A stretch of 64,000 nt of DNA from Bacillus thuringiensis (GTDB lineage Bacteria > Bacillota > Bacilli > Bacillales > Bacillaceae_G): positions 1,671,501 to 1,735,500 of the forward strand of contig NZ_CP155559.1 of the NCBI RefSeq assembly GCF_022095615.2, given 5' to 3'. Below the pieces are notes generated by a model. The model searched no databases. It was not told the origin of the DNA and saw only the letters and a list, made by a program, of their open reading frames with translations. Positions within the stretch are counted from its first letter, which is position 1. Each line of letters starts with the position of its first letter. This document shows positions 53,090 to 61,659 of this stretch, in pieces. The translations under genes and the position numbers were made by a program.

Positions 53090-54352
53090 ATGGTGCAGAA
53101 GGTAAAGGAGAGAGTGAAAATTGAAGATATCTTAATGGCTCATAATTGCATGAAAGATATCGTTATTAAAACACCGTTACAACGTGATACAGTTTTATCT
53201 GAGAAATATGATTGTGACGTTTATGTAAAAAGAGAAGACTTACAATTAATTCGCTCTTTCAAAATTCGTGGCGCATACAATTTAATTCAAAGTTTATCGA
53301 AAGAACAATTACAAAACGGCGTTGTTTGTGCAAGTGCTGGCAATCATGCACAAGGAGTGGCTTATACGTGTAATTTATTGAAGATTCCGTCAAAAATTTT
53401 CATGCCAACAACGACACCTAAACAAAAAGTATCGCAAGTACAGTTTTTCGGTGGTGATTTTGCGGGAATTGTATTAGTTGGTGATACATTTGATAGCTCG
53501 TTCCAAGAAGCACAGCGCTATTGTGAGGAAAATAGAATGACGTTCGTTCATCCGTTTGATGATCTGTATGTTATTGCTGGTCAAGGAACAGTGGCAGTTG
53601 AAATTATGCATGATATGGATAAACCAGTTGATTATATCTTTACAGCAATCGGCGGTGGTGGATTAGCATCAGGTGTTGGTACATATGTAAAAGGTGTTAG
53701 TCCTGCTACAAAGGTCATTGGTGTAGAGCCAATGGGAGCTGCATCTATGAAAGAGGCTTTTCTTCAAAATGAAAATGTCGCATTGGAGAAAATAGATAGT
53801 TTTGTTGATGGGGCAGCTGTTAAAAAGGTAGGAAAGTTAACGTTTGAAACTTGTAAAGATGTAATTGATGACATTGTTTTAGTACCAGAGGGAAAGGTTT
53901 GTACAACGATTTTAGAACTGTATAAGAAAAATGCAATTGTAGCTGAGCCCGCTGGTGCACTATCTATTGCAGCGCTTGATTTATACAGAGATGAAATAAA
54001 AGGAAAAACAGTTGTGTGTACATTAAGTGGTGGGAACAATGATATTGATAGAATGCAAGAAATGAAAGAACGTTCTCTCATTTACGAAGGATTAAAGCAT
54101 TATTTCATCATTGAATTCCCGCAGCGTTCAGGTGCGTTAAGAGAATTTCTGGATAAAGGATTAGGGCCAGAAGATGATATTACGCGCTTTGAATACATTA
54201 AGAAACATAATAAAGAAAATGGTCCAGCGTTAGTCGGAGTAGAATTAAAACATAAAGAGGATTATGAGCAATTAATTACTCGTTTTAAAGAAAATAATAT
54301 TCAATTTATGGAGCTTAATAAAAATCCTGTTTTGTTTGATTTGCTTATTTAA
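53090..54352 (+). CDS. ilvA: Threonine ammonia-lyase (threonine deaminase)
   Basis: IlvA converts threonine to 2-ketobutyrate, the entry to isoleucine. The 420-residue protein has the PLP lysine in RSFKIRGAYN (near residue 62), the loop SAGNHAQGVAY, the GGGGLASGV phosphate site and one C-terminal ACT-like regulatory domain (about 335-415), the size of B. subtilis IlvA. It probably responds to isoleucine. Last gene of the operon; Ile-specific T-boxes at the front match the presence of this isoleucine-dedicated step. Confidence 0.94.
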   Translation: MVQKVKERVKIEDILMAHNCMKDIVIKTPLQRDTVLSEKYDCDVYVKREDLQLIRSFKIRGAYNLIQSLSKEQLQNGVVCASAGNHAQGVAYTCNLLKIPSKIFMPTTTPKQKVSQVQFFGGDFAGIVLVGDTFDSSFQEAQRYCEENRMTFVHPFDDLYVIAGQGTVAVEIMHDMDKPVDYIFTAIGGGGLASGVGTYVKGVSPATKVIGVEPMGAASMKEAFLQNENVALEKIDSFVDGAAVKKVGKLTFETCKDVIDDIVLVPEGKVCTTILELYKKNAIVAEPAGALSIAALDLYRDEIKGKTVVCTLSGGNNDIDRMQEMKERSLIYEGLKHYFIIEFPQRSGALREFLDKGLGPEDDITRFEYIKKHNKENGPALVGVELKHKEDYEQLITRFKENNIQFMELNKNPVLFDLLI

Positions 54353-54389
54353 TAGAAGGAAAGAGTTAACATACAGTTGTAATTGAAAT

Positions 54390-54440
54390 AAAAAAGATAG
54401 ATACAAGTAGCAGAAAAGCTACTTGTATCTATCTTTTTAT
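54390..54440. terminator. Terminator after the ilv operon
   Basis: AAGATAGATACAAGTAGC and GCTACTTGTATCTATCTT around AGAAAA, with A and T flanks usable on both strands. Confidence 0.92.
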
Positions 54441-54442
54441 AG

Positions 54443-54670
54443 TTAAACTAAATATTTTCCATATTCAAGAAGGATAAAGCTAGTTAACCAAAAGAATATC
54501 GCAATACGAATAATTACATACATAGTAAATTCAAAGGTAGTAAGCTTTCGTTCACGTTTTATTTTTTTTAGAAGTCTAACAGAAAAAAATGAACATAAAA
54601 GTAGAACGGCTATAGATATTTTATAAATATTCACTAACAAACTTACATTTTCTAATAAGTCTTTCAGCAT
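54443..54670 (-). CDS. Hypothetical 75-aa two-helix membrane protein
   Basis: Not recognised. Two hydrophobic helices (about residues 10-30 and 48-70) flank a basic loop RLLKKIKRERK. I chose ATG 54670, 6 nt after AGGTG; ATG 54676 and GTG 54679 overlap that site. It lies downstream of the CapA-like gene on the same strand, 53 nt after its stop, so it may be cotranscribed. Confidence 0.6.
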   Translation of the reverse strand: MLKDLLENVSLLVNIYKISIAVLLLCSFFSVRLLKKIKRERKLTTFEFTMYVIIRIAIFFWLTSFILLEYGKYLV

Positions 54671-54722
54671 GTTCATCACCTATTCTGTAAAGTATGTTAC
54701 AGAGAAATAAATCTTACGTTGT

Positions 54723-55826
54723 CTAGTTTCGTTTGTTTTTTATGTTCCCTGTATCATCAATTTCTACGTCAGTTGAAATTGTTTGTAAATATTGTAGAGC
54801 TTTTTTCTTTTCCTCCTCATTTACAGGGGAGATTTGGTTGTTGCGAATGATGTAAGGATTGAATGACATTTGGACATCCTTTCCTTTAAAAGTTAAAGTT
54901 AATACGCCAGTTTCGGCGCTTTTCCCGCTCACATAACTTGGGAATAAAAAGTTTCCTAATGAGTAAGCGATAGGAACTTTATTATAATACTCAAATCCTT
55001 GAAGCCAATGTGGATGACTTCCGACAATTGCGTCAGCTCCTGCTTCAACCATTTTAGGGACATATTGTTTTTGGTATTCTACCGGACGATTTGATTTTTC
55101 AACGCCCCAATGCATATAGACAATTAAATAGTCTGCATCTTGCTTTTGCTCTTTAATTGTTTTTGTTACAAGATTTAAATCATATCCGTTCGCAACACCA
55201 GGTTTATTGTCACCAGCTACCCAATTCGTATCAGGCATAAATCGAACGAAGGAAAGAAATTTGAACTTTTTCCCTTTTACGGTCATTTCACGTGCTGTAT
55301 ATGCATCTTTTGCATTTTTTCCGGCTCCAATGTAAGGGAACTTTAATTTTTCTACGTGAGAAATCGTGTCTAATAATCCATCTTGCCCATAATCAAGTGT
55401 ATGGTTATTTCCGATATTTACGATGTCATATCCAGTGTTTTTTATCGCTTGTAGTGTGGATGGATCACTTTTAATCCAAAAAAGTTGTCCAGGAGCTTTC
55501 TTTTCTCTCGTTGTAAATGCTGACTCTAAATTAACGAAAGAAATATCAGCTTTTGTTATTTCTTCTTTTACATGCTGGAATGGATAATCGGCCCCGTTTT
55601 TTTCGATTACAGGACGTAATTGCCAATCGAACATTGTATCACCAGAGAAGGTGAGTGTGATTTCCGGGTCTTCTATTTTCTTTTCACTTGTTGAAGCGGT
55701 TTTATTAGATTTGTTTTGCAAATCGGATTTGTCTTTCGCTTTTGAAATAAAAGAGTAGTTAACTAATAAAACAATTGGTGTAATGCAAAAGGCTATTAAC
55801 AGAAATCGTTTTAGTAAAGTTTTCAT
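54723..55826 (-). CDS. CapA/PgsA-family metallophosphatase-like protein
   Basis: A 367-residue exported protein. An N-terminal membrane anchor or signal (residues 7-27) leads into a PGA_cap domain: LTFSGDTMFDWQLRP, ADISFVNLESAFTTR, GYDIVNIGNNHTLDYGQDGLLDT, YMHWGVE and VGSHPHWLQG supply the metal-binding pattern. CapA/PgsA homologues help make or export poly-gamma-glutamate, but isolated copies like this one have no capBC neighbours and their role is unsettled. AAGGGAAGG precedes the ATG. Confidence 0.87.
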   Translation of the reverse strand: MKTLLKRFLLIAFCITPIVLLVNYSFISKAKDKSDLQNKSNKTASTSEKKIEDPEITLTFSGDTMFDWQLRPVIEKNGADYPFQHVKEEITKADISFVNLESAFTTREKKAPGQLFWIKSDPSTLQAIKNTGYDIVNIGNNHTLDYGQDGLLDTISHVEKLKFPYIGAGKNAKDAYTAREMTVKGKKFKFLSFVRFMPDTNWVAGDNKPGVANGYDLNLVTKTIKEQKQDADYLIVYMHWGVEKSNRPVEYQKQYVPKMVEAGADAIVGSHPHWLQGFEYYNKVPIAYSLGNFLFPSYVSGKSAETGVLTLTFKGKDVQMSFNPYIIRNNQISPVNEEEKKKALQYLQTISTDVEIDDTGNIKNKRN

Positions 55827-55850
55827 AAATACCTTCCCTTTTGAGTTTAT

Positions 55851-55923
55851 ACCGCAATTTGTAGGCAGTAAAACCCGCGCTAGTTAAAGTTTCACTTTAT
55901 GTATAACTACAAAAAATTGCGGT
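55851..55923 (-). promoter_or_regulatory. Inverted repeat in the leader of the CapA-like gene
   Basis: ACCGCAATTTGTAG (55851-55864) and CTACAAAAAATTGCGGT (55907-55923) are complementary apart from a 3-nt insertion, with a 42-nt loop. It could be an RNA hairpin close to the start codon or a protein-binding site. Confidence 0.4.
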
Positions 55924-56042
55924 TTATGTTGTGAAAAACATTTGTTAATATTCTCAATATTAAGTTAACATATAGATAACCTGTAAATCAATGAATAAAC
56001 CAAAATATAGAAATAAAGAATTCGAAGGGTGAAGAATGAGAA

Positions 56043-56759
56043 ATGGTTATATTAGGAGCAGTTGTAAATGGGATTTGTATTATATTTGGTACTTTACTAG
56101 GTAAATTATTTAGTAGAATTCCAGAAAGTATGAAGGGAACCATAATGCATGCAATCGGTTTAGCGGTTACTGTGCTTGGACTTCAAATGGCATTGAAAAG
56201 TGAAAATTTCCTTGTTGTCATACTAAGTCTTGTAATTGGTACCGTCATCGGGGAATGGCTACAATTAGAGGGAAAGTTAAAACTGTTAGGAGATTGGCTA
56301 GAAAATAAAGTTGGATCGAAAGGGAAAGGAAGCATATCAGAAGGTTTTGTAACAGCTACTTTAATTTTTGCAATTGGTGCGATGGGGATACTTGGTGCAC
56401 TCGACAGCGGGATTCGCGGAAATCATGATATTTTATTTACAAAGGCGATTATCGATGGATTTATTTCTATTATATTAACGACAACTTTAGGAATTGGTGT
56501 AGTGTTTTCGGCAATTCCAGTTATTTTATACGAAGGAGGTATTGCGGTTTTTGCAACACAAATTAATAGTGTTGTCCCGAAAGCATTAATGAATCAATTT
56601 ATAGTGGAAATGACAGCTACAGGTGGTATTATGATAGCCGCTATTGGCTTGAACTTACTTGGTGTTATTAAAATTAAGGTGGCAAATTTGCTACCAGGTA
56701 TATTGGTAGTTGGTATAATTGTTTCACTTATTTATGGTTACGGTTTACTAGTAAAGTAG
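56043..56759 (+). CDS. DUF554 (YdfK-like) membrane protein
   Basis: A 238-residue protein with about seven hydrophobic helices, beginning MVILGAVVNGICIIFGTLLGKLF, the DUF554 signature, and containing GEWLQLEGKLKLLGDWLE and AIGAMGILGALDSGIRG. The family is widespread and uncharacterised; it may transport a small solute. AAGGGTGAAGAATGAGAA precedes the ATG. The Clp_N-GNAT gene follows after 18 nt on the same strand. Confidence 0.85.
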   Translation: MVILGAVVNGICIIFGTLLGKLFSRIPESMKGTIMHAIGLAVTVLGLQMALKSENFLVVILSLVIGTVIGEWLQLEGKLKLLGDWLENKVGSKGKGSISEGFVTATLIFAIGAMGILGALDSGIRGNHDILFTKAIIDGFISIILTTTLGIGVVFSAIPVILYEGGIAVFATQINSVVPKALMNQFIVEMTATGGIMIAAIGLNLLGVIKIKVANLLPGILVVGIIVSLIYGYGLLVK

Positions 56760-56777
56760 TAGGGGATGAAGGTACAT

Positions 56778-57629
56778 ATGGAGGAATTTCAATTTACAAA
56801 ACGTGTTCATAACATATTGAAGATTACAGCAGAAGAGGCGGAAAATAATATTATTCAACCAGTTCATTTATTTATCGGTATGTGTAAAGAAGGCACTGGG
56901 GTTTGCAGCGAGTTGTATATGTATTTGTTTCGTAACGTGGGTACGGATTTTTTAGAAAAACTTTCGATACGAAAACAATATGATTCACCGGATCAAGAGT
57001 ATAAAAAAATAGGACAATATAAGGTATCTTATAAGGTGCTAGAAATTTTACAAATAGCGAAGAAACGTATGGAACGTTTCCAGCAAGTAATAATAAATGA
57101 AGGACATGTTATAGATGCACTATTTCGCGCGGATACGTTTATTGGAAATGCACAAATACAAAAAGATATATTACGTATTCTAGCTGATCCAAGAGATTTA
57201 GCGGTCGATCTAAAATGTTTTGATCCTACTTATAATGATTTAATTTGTACTGTTAGAAAGGCTAACCCTTCTGATTTTGAAAAATTAGCAAGTTTTGTTA
57301 ATGAGGAATTTGGTGAACGTTGGTTACATTCAATAGAGTATGGATTTTGTACATATAAAGAAAATGTACCTATTTATATAGCAGAACAAGAAGAAGTGAT
57401 AGTAGGTTTCGCTTGTTACGATGTAGTGAGAGGGAAGAAAGGATTGTTTGCTCCAATGGGCACAGCGAAGCAAAATCGTGTGAAAGGTGTAGGGAAGGAA
57501 TTGTTACATCGTTGTTTACATAGTATGAAGCAAGATGGATATGAATATGCAATTATTGGACAAGCAGGTCCGATTGAGTTTTATGAAAGAAATTGTGATG
57601 CGCGTTTAATACCGTTAGAGAATAAGTAA
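56778..57629 (+). CDS. Clp N-domain fused to GNAT acetyltransferase
   Basis: A 283-residue two-part protein. Residues about 3-145 look like the paired Clp_N repeats of ClpC (FTKRVHNILKITAEEAENNIIQPVHLFIGMCKEGTGV; later VSYKVLEILQIAKKRMERFQQVIINEGHVIDALFR). Residues about 155-275 are a GNAT fold with the acetyl-CoA loop APMGTAKQNRVKGVGKELLHRCL. No AAA+ ATPase module is present. ATG 56778 has AAGG 6 nt upstream; ATG 56766 lacks a spaced site. The Clp_N part may bind substrates or adaptors marked for ClpC, which is inference. Confidence 0.8.
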   Translation: MEEFQFTKRVHNILKITAEEAENNIIQPVHLFIGMCKEGTGVCSELYMYLFRNVGTDFLEKLSIRKQYDSPDQEYKKIGQYKVSYKVLEILQIAKKRMERFQQVIINEGHVIDALFRADTFIGNAQIQKDILRILADPRDLAVDLKCFDPTYNDLICTVRKANPSDFEKLASFVNEEFGERWLHSIEYGFCTYKENVPIYIAEQEEVIVGFACYDVVRGKKGLFAPMGTAKQNRVKGVGKELLHRCLHSMKQDGYEYAIIGQAGPIEFYERNCDARLIPLENK

Positions 57630-57660
57630 CCAACTCCATATAGGGGAGTTGGTTTTTTTA
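57627..57660 (+). terminator. Terminator after Clp_N-GNAT gene
   Basis: AACCAACTCC and GGAGTTGGTT around ATATAGG, followed by five T residues. Confidence 0.88.
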
Positions 57661-57796
57661 TGAAAATAATGTAGAGATGTAGTGATTTTTACTAGAAAAT
57701 AGCGGGTAATGTAGCAAGTTTTACAAATAAAGCAAATTACTAAACTTTTTACATAAAAGGGTGTAGAATGGGTATCTAAAGAAAGAAGGTGTGAAA

Positions 57797-59011
57797 ATGG
57801 CCAGCTGGAAACGAAATTTGATAATTTGTTGGCTAGGTTGTTTTACCACTGCAGCCGGTATGAGTTTAGTAATTCCTTTTTTATCTTTTTATATTGAGGA
57901 ATTAGGAGTAACTGGCACTTCAAGTATTGCACAGTGGTCGGGACTTGCATTTGGTATAACATTTTTAATGGGTGCGATCGTATCACCAATATGGGGGAAA
58001 CTTGGTGATATACATGGACGGAAATTGATGCTTATTCGTGCGAGCCTTGGTATGGCGATTATTATGACGCTTATGGGATTTGTAACGGATGTGTATCAAC
58101 TAGTCGCACTAAGATTTTTGATGGGAGCAGTATCTGGTTTCCTTTCAACAGCGATGACATTTATTGCAGCAGAAACTCCGAAAGAGCATTCAGGTTGGGC
58201 AATTTCTACAATTTCAACTGGTGGAGTGAGCGGTTCTTTACTCGGCCCATTACTTGGAGGATATTTGTCTGAGTTAATTGGAATGCGCCATGTTTTTCTT
58301 GTTACAGGAGCTTTTTTATTCCTTTCTTTTCTCATCGTTTTTTTCTTTCTACATGAAGAAAATCACTCCGCTCAAGCAAAAAAAGTACAACCGAAAAAAG
58401 TATGGACGATGGTTCCAGCAAAGCATTTAATTATTAGTTTATTTGTAACAACATTTATTATTCAACTTGCGAACATGTCAATTCAACCTATTATTACATT
58501 GTATGTAAAGAATTTAGAAGGCCAAGGAACAGCTCATATTGAAATGATTGCAGGCGCAGTTATGTCAGCGACAGGGTTAGCGGTTATTTTGGCAGCACCA
58601 AGACTAGGAAGATTATCAGATCAAATCGGTCCTCAAAAAACGTTAGTTGTGGCGTTGTTTGCTGCAGGAATTATTTTTATTCCGCAAGCATTTGTAACCT
58701 CAGCTTGGCAACTATTAATTCTTCGCTTTTTATTAGGTATTGCACAAGCAGGACTATTACCTTCCGTACAAACTCTACTAAAACAACATACACCAACCCC
58801 TGTTACAGGAAGAATATTTGGGTATAATCAATCGTTTCAGTTTTTAGGAAATATGATTGGACCAGTACTTGGTGGACAAATTGCAGCACATGCAGGCTTC
58901 CAATATGTTTTCTTCTCTACATCAACATTATTATTTATTGCGTGCATTTGGGTTTATTTTCACAATAAGAACGAAGAGGTATCAGAGAAACGGCATTTGG
59001 AAGTTAGTTAA
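57797..59011 (+). CDS. MFS multidrug efflux transporter (DHA1-type)
   Basis: A 404-residue, 12-helix transporter. ATG 57797 follows AAGAAGG by 7 nt; the GTG at 57791 is too close. The start MASWKRNLIICWLGCFTTAAGMSLVIPFL, IWGKLGDIHGRKLMLIRASLG between helices 2 and 3 and the motif C region GGVSGSLLGPLLGGYLSE place it with DHA1 drug:proton antiporters such as MdtG and TetA-like pumps. Substrate unknown. Monocistronic. Confidence 0.87.
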   Translation: MASWKRNLIICWLGCFTTAAGMSLVIPFLSFYIEELGVTGTSSIAQWSGLAFGITFLMGAIVSPIWGKLGDIHGRKLMLIRASLGMAIIMTLMGFVTDVYQLVALRFLMGAVSGFLSTAMTFIAAETPKEHSGWAISTISTGGVSGSLLGPLLGGYLSELIGMRHVFLVTGAFLFLSFLIVFFFLHEENHSAQAKKVQPKKVWTMVPAKHLIISLFVTTFIIQLANMSIQPIITLYVKNLEGQGTAHIEMIAGAVMSATGLAVILAAPRLGRLSDQIGPQKTLVVALFAAGIIFIPQAFVTSAWQLLILRFLLGIAQAGLLPSVQTLLKQHTPTPVTGRIFGYNQSFQFLGNMIGPVLGGQIAAHAGFQYVFFSTSTLLFIACIWVYFHNKNEEVSEKRHLEVS

Positions 59012-59020
59012 CTAAGTGAA

Positions 59021-59070
59021 TTTTAAAGAAAAAGGATGAAGCAATCGTTGCTTCATCCTTTTTCTTTAAA
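59021..59070. terminator. Bidirectional terminator
   Basis: TTTTAAAGAAAAAGGATGAA pairs with its complement around a short TCG-containing loop; shared by convergent genes. Confidence 0.92.
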
Positions 59071-59827
59071 ATTGGAGACAAAGATAACTTAATGTACCAA
59101 GCTCGTAACTGCGGTGAATGACTTCACCGTTATTTTCGCCACTTCCCATAGCGATAAATAAAGGAACGAAATGCTCTGCTCTTGGCACTGCTAATTGTGC
59201 ATGAGGGGCTTTGTTCTCCCAATTAAATAATGCATCTTTATCAGTAGTCTGCATATGTTTAATAATCCAATCATCAAATTCAATTGCCCATTGTTCGGGT
59301 GTCGTTTGATTCCATTTCAAAGCTCGTAAGTTATGAACGGTAACACCGCTCCCGATTACTAAAATATCTTCTTGACCAAGTCCTTTTAGTGCTTCTCCAA
59401 TCTTAAATTGCTCTTTTGCAGGTAAGAATGGATTGACTGATATTTGGACAACAGGAATATTTGCTTCTGGATACATGCGATGCAGAAGAGTCCATGAGCC
59501 ATGATCTAACCCTCTCGTCATATTATGATGGACTGGAATACCTTTGTTTTTAAATTTTTTTTCTAACATGGATGCAATGTTAGAAGAGCCTTTCGCACGA
59601 TATTTGATTTCGTATAACTCAGGAGGAAAACCTCCAAAATCATAAATTGTTTCATATTCGTTATCTGATGAAGAAATCGTTAATACTTCGCTTTCCCAGT
59701 GAGCGGTGAAAATAACAATTGCTTTCGGTTTGTATGTTTCTCCGAGTGTTTTTAAAAAACTTGTATATTCTGTATCTTGAATAGCGAGCATCGGTGACCC
59801 GTGTGCTAAAAATAATGATGGCATCAT
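59066..59827 (-). CDS. DODA-type (LigB) extradiol dioxygenase
   Basis: A 253-residue class III extradiol dioxygenase-like protein. Conserved residues include FLAHGSPM (His near 9), FTAHWES (His near 43), GLDHGSWTLLHRMYPEANIPVVQ (His near 109) and SGVTVHNL (His near 163); three of these bind Fe or Zn. It is close to 4,5-DOPA dioxygenase/YgiD-type enzymes, which in bacteria often have unknown substrates. AGGAGG precedes the first ATG. Confidence 0.9.
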   Translation of the reverse strand: MMPSLFLAHGSPMLAIQDTEYTSFLKTLGETYKPKAIVIFTAHWESEVLTISSSDNEYETIYDFGGFPPELYEIKYRAKGSSNIASMLEKKFKNKGIPVHHNMTRGLDHGSWTLLHRMYPEANIPVVQISVNPFLPAKEQFKIGEALKGLGQEDILVIGSGVTVHNLRALKWNQTTPEQWAIEFDDWIIKHMQTTDKDALFNWENKAPHAQLAVPRAEHFVPLFIAMGSGENNGEVIHRSYELGTLSYLCLQF

Positions 59828-59925
59828 AATAGAAACCTCCTAAAAACATAATAATTACTTTATGTAAGTAACTATATAATTTTATTTTTATTTCGTCAAC
59901 ATAATAGTTTGACAGTTGAAGGTAT

Positions 59926-59954
59926 TTGTCATAATGAAAGCAATTGCATATAAT
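59926..59954 (+). promoter_or_regulatory. Promoter of the lysophospholipase-like gene
   Basis: TTGTCA (59926-59931) and TATAAT (59949-59954) with a 17-nt spacer, about 60 nt before the start codon. Confidence 0.6.
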
Positions 59955-60021
59955 ACATAATAAGAATAATGAATGGATATTCATTTTTTTGAGATACATA
60001 ATAGAGTTGGGGGCTGACGAA

Positions 60022-60945
60022 ATGAACGTACAGGAAAGTTTCGTTACGGCATTGGATGGATCGGAAATTTATTTACGCAAGTGGTTACCAGAAGGTGAAC
60101 CAAAAGGGATTATTCAAATTGCACATGGGATGACAGAACATGCAGGTGTTTATACAGACTTTATTGCTGCGTTATTAGAAGCGGGGTATGGTGTTTATGC
60201 ACATGATCATAAAGGTCATGGGAAAACAGTGAAAAGAGAAGAAGATTATGGTCATTTTGAACCAAATGTAGGTTGGAGTAAGGCTGTATCTGATGTTATT
60301 TTTGTATCAGAAACGATAAGAAAAGAGCAGACATGCCCGTTATTTTTACTTGGACATAGTATGGGTTCTTTTTTATCACGACGTGCTGTACAACTGAAAG
60401 GTGAATTATATGATGGATTCCTTATTTCAGGAACTGGTGGAAATCCAGGGATTTTAGGAAGTATCGGTCATAAAGTAGCGACAATTGAGATGAAATTACG
60501 CGGGGAAAAAACGAAAAGTCCGATGCTAAACTTTTTATCTTTCGGAAACTTCAATTCACATTTTAAACCAAATCGTACAAAATTCGATTGGTTATCTTCA
60601 GATAATAATCAAGTTGATAAATATATTGCGGATCCGTTATGTGGATTCATTTGTACGACGAGTTTTTATCGAGAATTATTTTCTGGTGTATTAGAAGTAA
60701 ATAAACTAGAAGCGTTCAAGAAAACACCGAAAAACCTTCCAATACATATTTTTTCAGGAGATCGTGATCCTGTTGGGGATATGGGGAAAGGTGTAAAAGA
60801 AGTATATGAAAACTATAAAAAATGTGACGTGAAAGATGTAACACTGCGTTTATATGAAAATGGCAGACATGAAATGTTCCATGAAGTAAATCGAGATGAA
60901 GTATTTCAAGATTTGATTTTATGGCTAGATAAGCATATTGTATGA
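60022..60945 (+). CDS. Alpha/beta hydrolase, lysophospholipase/monoacylglycerol-lipase-like
   Basis: A 307-residue Hydrolase_4 protein. ATG 60022 follows TTGGGGGC and is preferred over an upstream in-frame ATG that overlaps the promoter. Visible motifs are IAHGMTEHAGVY (oxyanion region), AHDHKGHGKT, the nucleophile elbow GHSMGS with Ser near residue 113, the acid in FSGDRDPVG and the His in NGRHEM. It has no signal peptide, so it acts in the cytoplasm or at the membrane face, releasing fatty acid from a lysolipid or monoglyceride. Confidence 0.88.
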   Translation: MNVQESFVTALDGSEIYLRKWLPEGEPKGIIQIAHGMTEHAGVYTDFIAALLEAGYGVYAHDHKGHGKTVKREEDYGHFEPNVGWSKAVSDVIFVSETIRKEQTCPLFLLGHSMGSFLSRRAVQLKGELYDGFLISGTGGNPGILGSIGHKVATIEMKLRGEKTKSPMLNFLSFGNFNSHFKPNRTKFDWLSSDNNQVDKYIADPLCGFICTTSFYRELFSGVLEVNKLEAFKKTPKNLPIHIFSGDRDPVGDMGKGVKEVYENYKKCDVKDVTLRLYENGRHEMFHEVNRDEVFQDLILWLDKHIV

Positions 60946-60946
60946 G

Positions 60947-60980
60947 AAGAAACCTCACTTTTTTGAAGTGAGGTTTCTTT
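60947..60980 (+). terminator. Terminator after alpha/beta hydrolase gene
   Basis: AAGAAACCTCACTT and AAGTGAGGTTTCTT around TTTTG. It lies only 20 nt before the next start, so read-through control is possible. Confidence 0.85.
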
Positions 60981-61000
60981 AAGGAGATGGAGGAATAGTT

Positions 61001-61606
61001 ATGAGTGAATTTGTAAATAAAGAATATGTAGAAATAGATTTTCAAGATGTTTTGATTAAAGAAGAGGAATTGAAAAATTGTACTTTCATAAAATGCCGTT
61101 TTAGAGGGATAGATGCATCAGAAGTTTCTACTGAAAATTGTAATTTCATAGAATGTGATTTTACCGGTGCTCTTTTTAACGCTTCTATCCATCAAGGAAC
61201 TACATTTGCAAATTGTAAGTTTGTTGGTGCGAATTTATTCGTATCCAAGTTTGAAGAATGTAAAATGACTGGTTCTGATTTTGAAGAAGCGAATTTAGAC
61301 GGAATAACTATAATATCGGGCGATTGGTCATATACGAATTTAAGGTTTGCGAACTTAAGTAAACAAATGTTAAAGGGTATACGTTTAATTGAAGCTGACC
61401 TATATGAATGTAATCTAGAAAAAGCAGATTTACGTGAAGCGGATTTAACAGGTGCAATATTAAGTAAGGCGAAACTTAGCGGTGCAGATTTAAAAGGGGC
61501 GATAGTTGATAGAATAGATTTTACAAGTTTTAATTTAAAAAATGTGAAATTAGATATAGCGCAGGCAGTTGCAGTAGCAAGATGTTATGGGGCTAAGGTG
61601 AACTAA
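61001..61606 (+). CDS. Pentapeptide-repeat protein (Qnr/McbG-like)
   Basis: A 201-residue protein with repeats of the A(D/N)Lxx type in two blocks: NCTFIKCRFRGIDAS to KFVGANLFVSKFEECKMTGSDFEEANLDG, then ADLYECNLEKADLREADLTGAILSKAKLSGADLKGAIVD. It should form a right-handed quadrilateral beta-helix. A short non-repeat bridge (around WSYTNLRF) splits the blocks, as in Qnr proteins, which mimic DNA and protect gyrase. Size and layout fit that group, but drug protection is not proven. AAGGAGATGGAGG precedes the ATG. Confidence 0.87.
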   Translation: MSEFVNKEYVEIDFQDVLIKEEELKNCTFIKCRFRGIDASEVSTENCNFIECDFTGALFNASIHQGTTFANCKFVGANLFVSKFEECKMTGSDFEEANLDGITIISGDWSYTNLRFANLSKQMLKGIRLIEADLYECNLEKADLREADLTGAILSKAKLSGADLKGAIVDRIDFTSFNLKNVKLDIAQAVAVARCYGAKVN

Positions 61607-61610
61607 ATTG

Positions 61611-61648
61611 TTTGTAAAACCGTTCAAATTGCTGAACGGTTTTACAAA
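61611..61648. terminator. Long inverted repeat terminator
   Basis: TTTGTAAAACCGTTCA and TGAACGGTTTTACAAA form a 16-bp perfect stem around AATTGC, shared by the pentapeptide gene and the convergent beta-lactamase-like gene. No long T run. Confidence 0.75.
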
Positions 61649-61659
61649 TTATAATAGAT

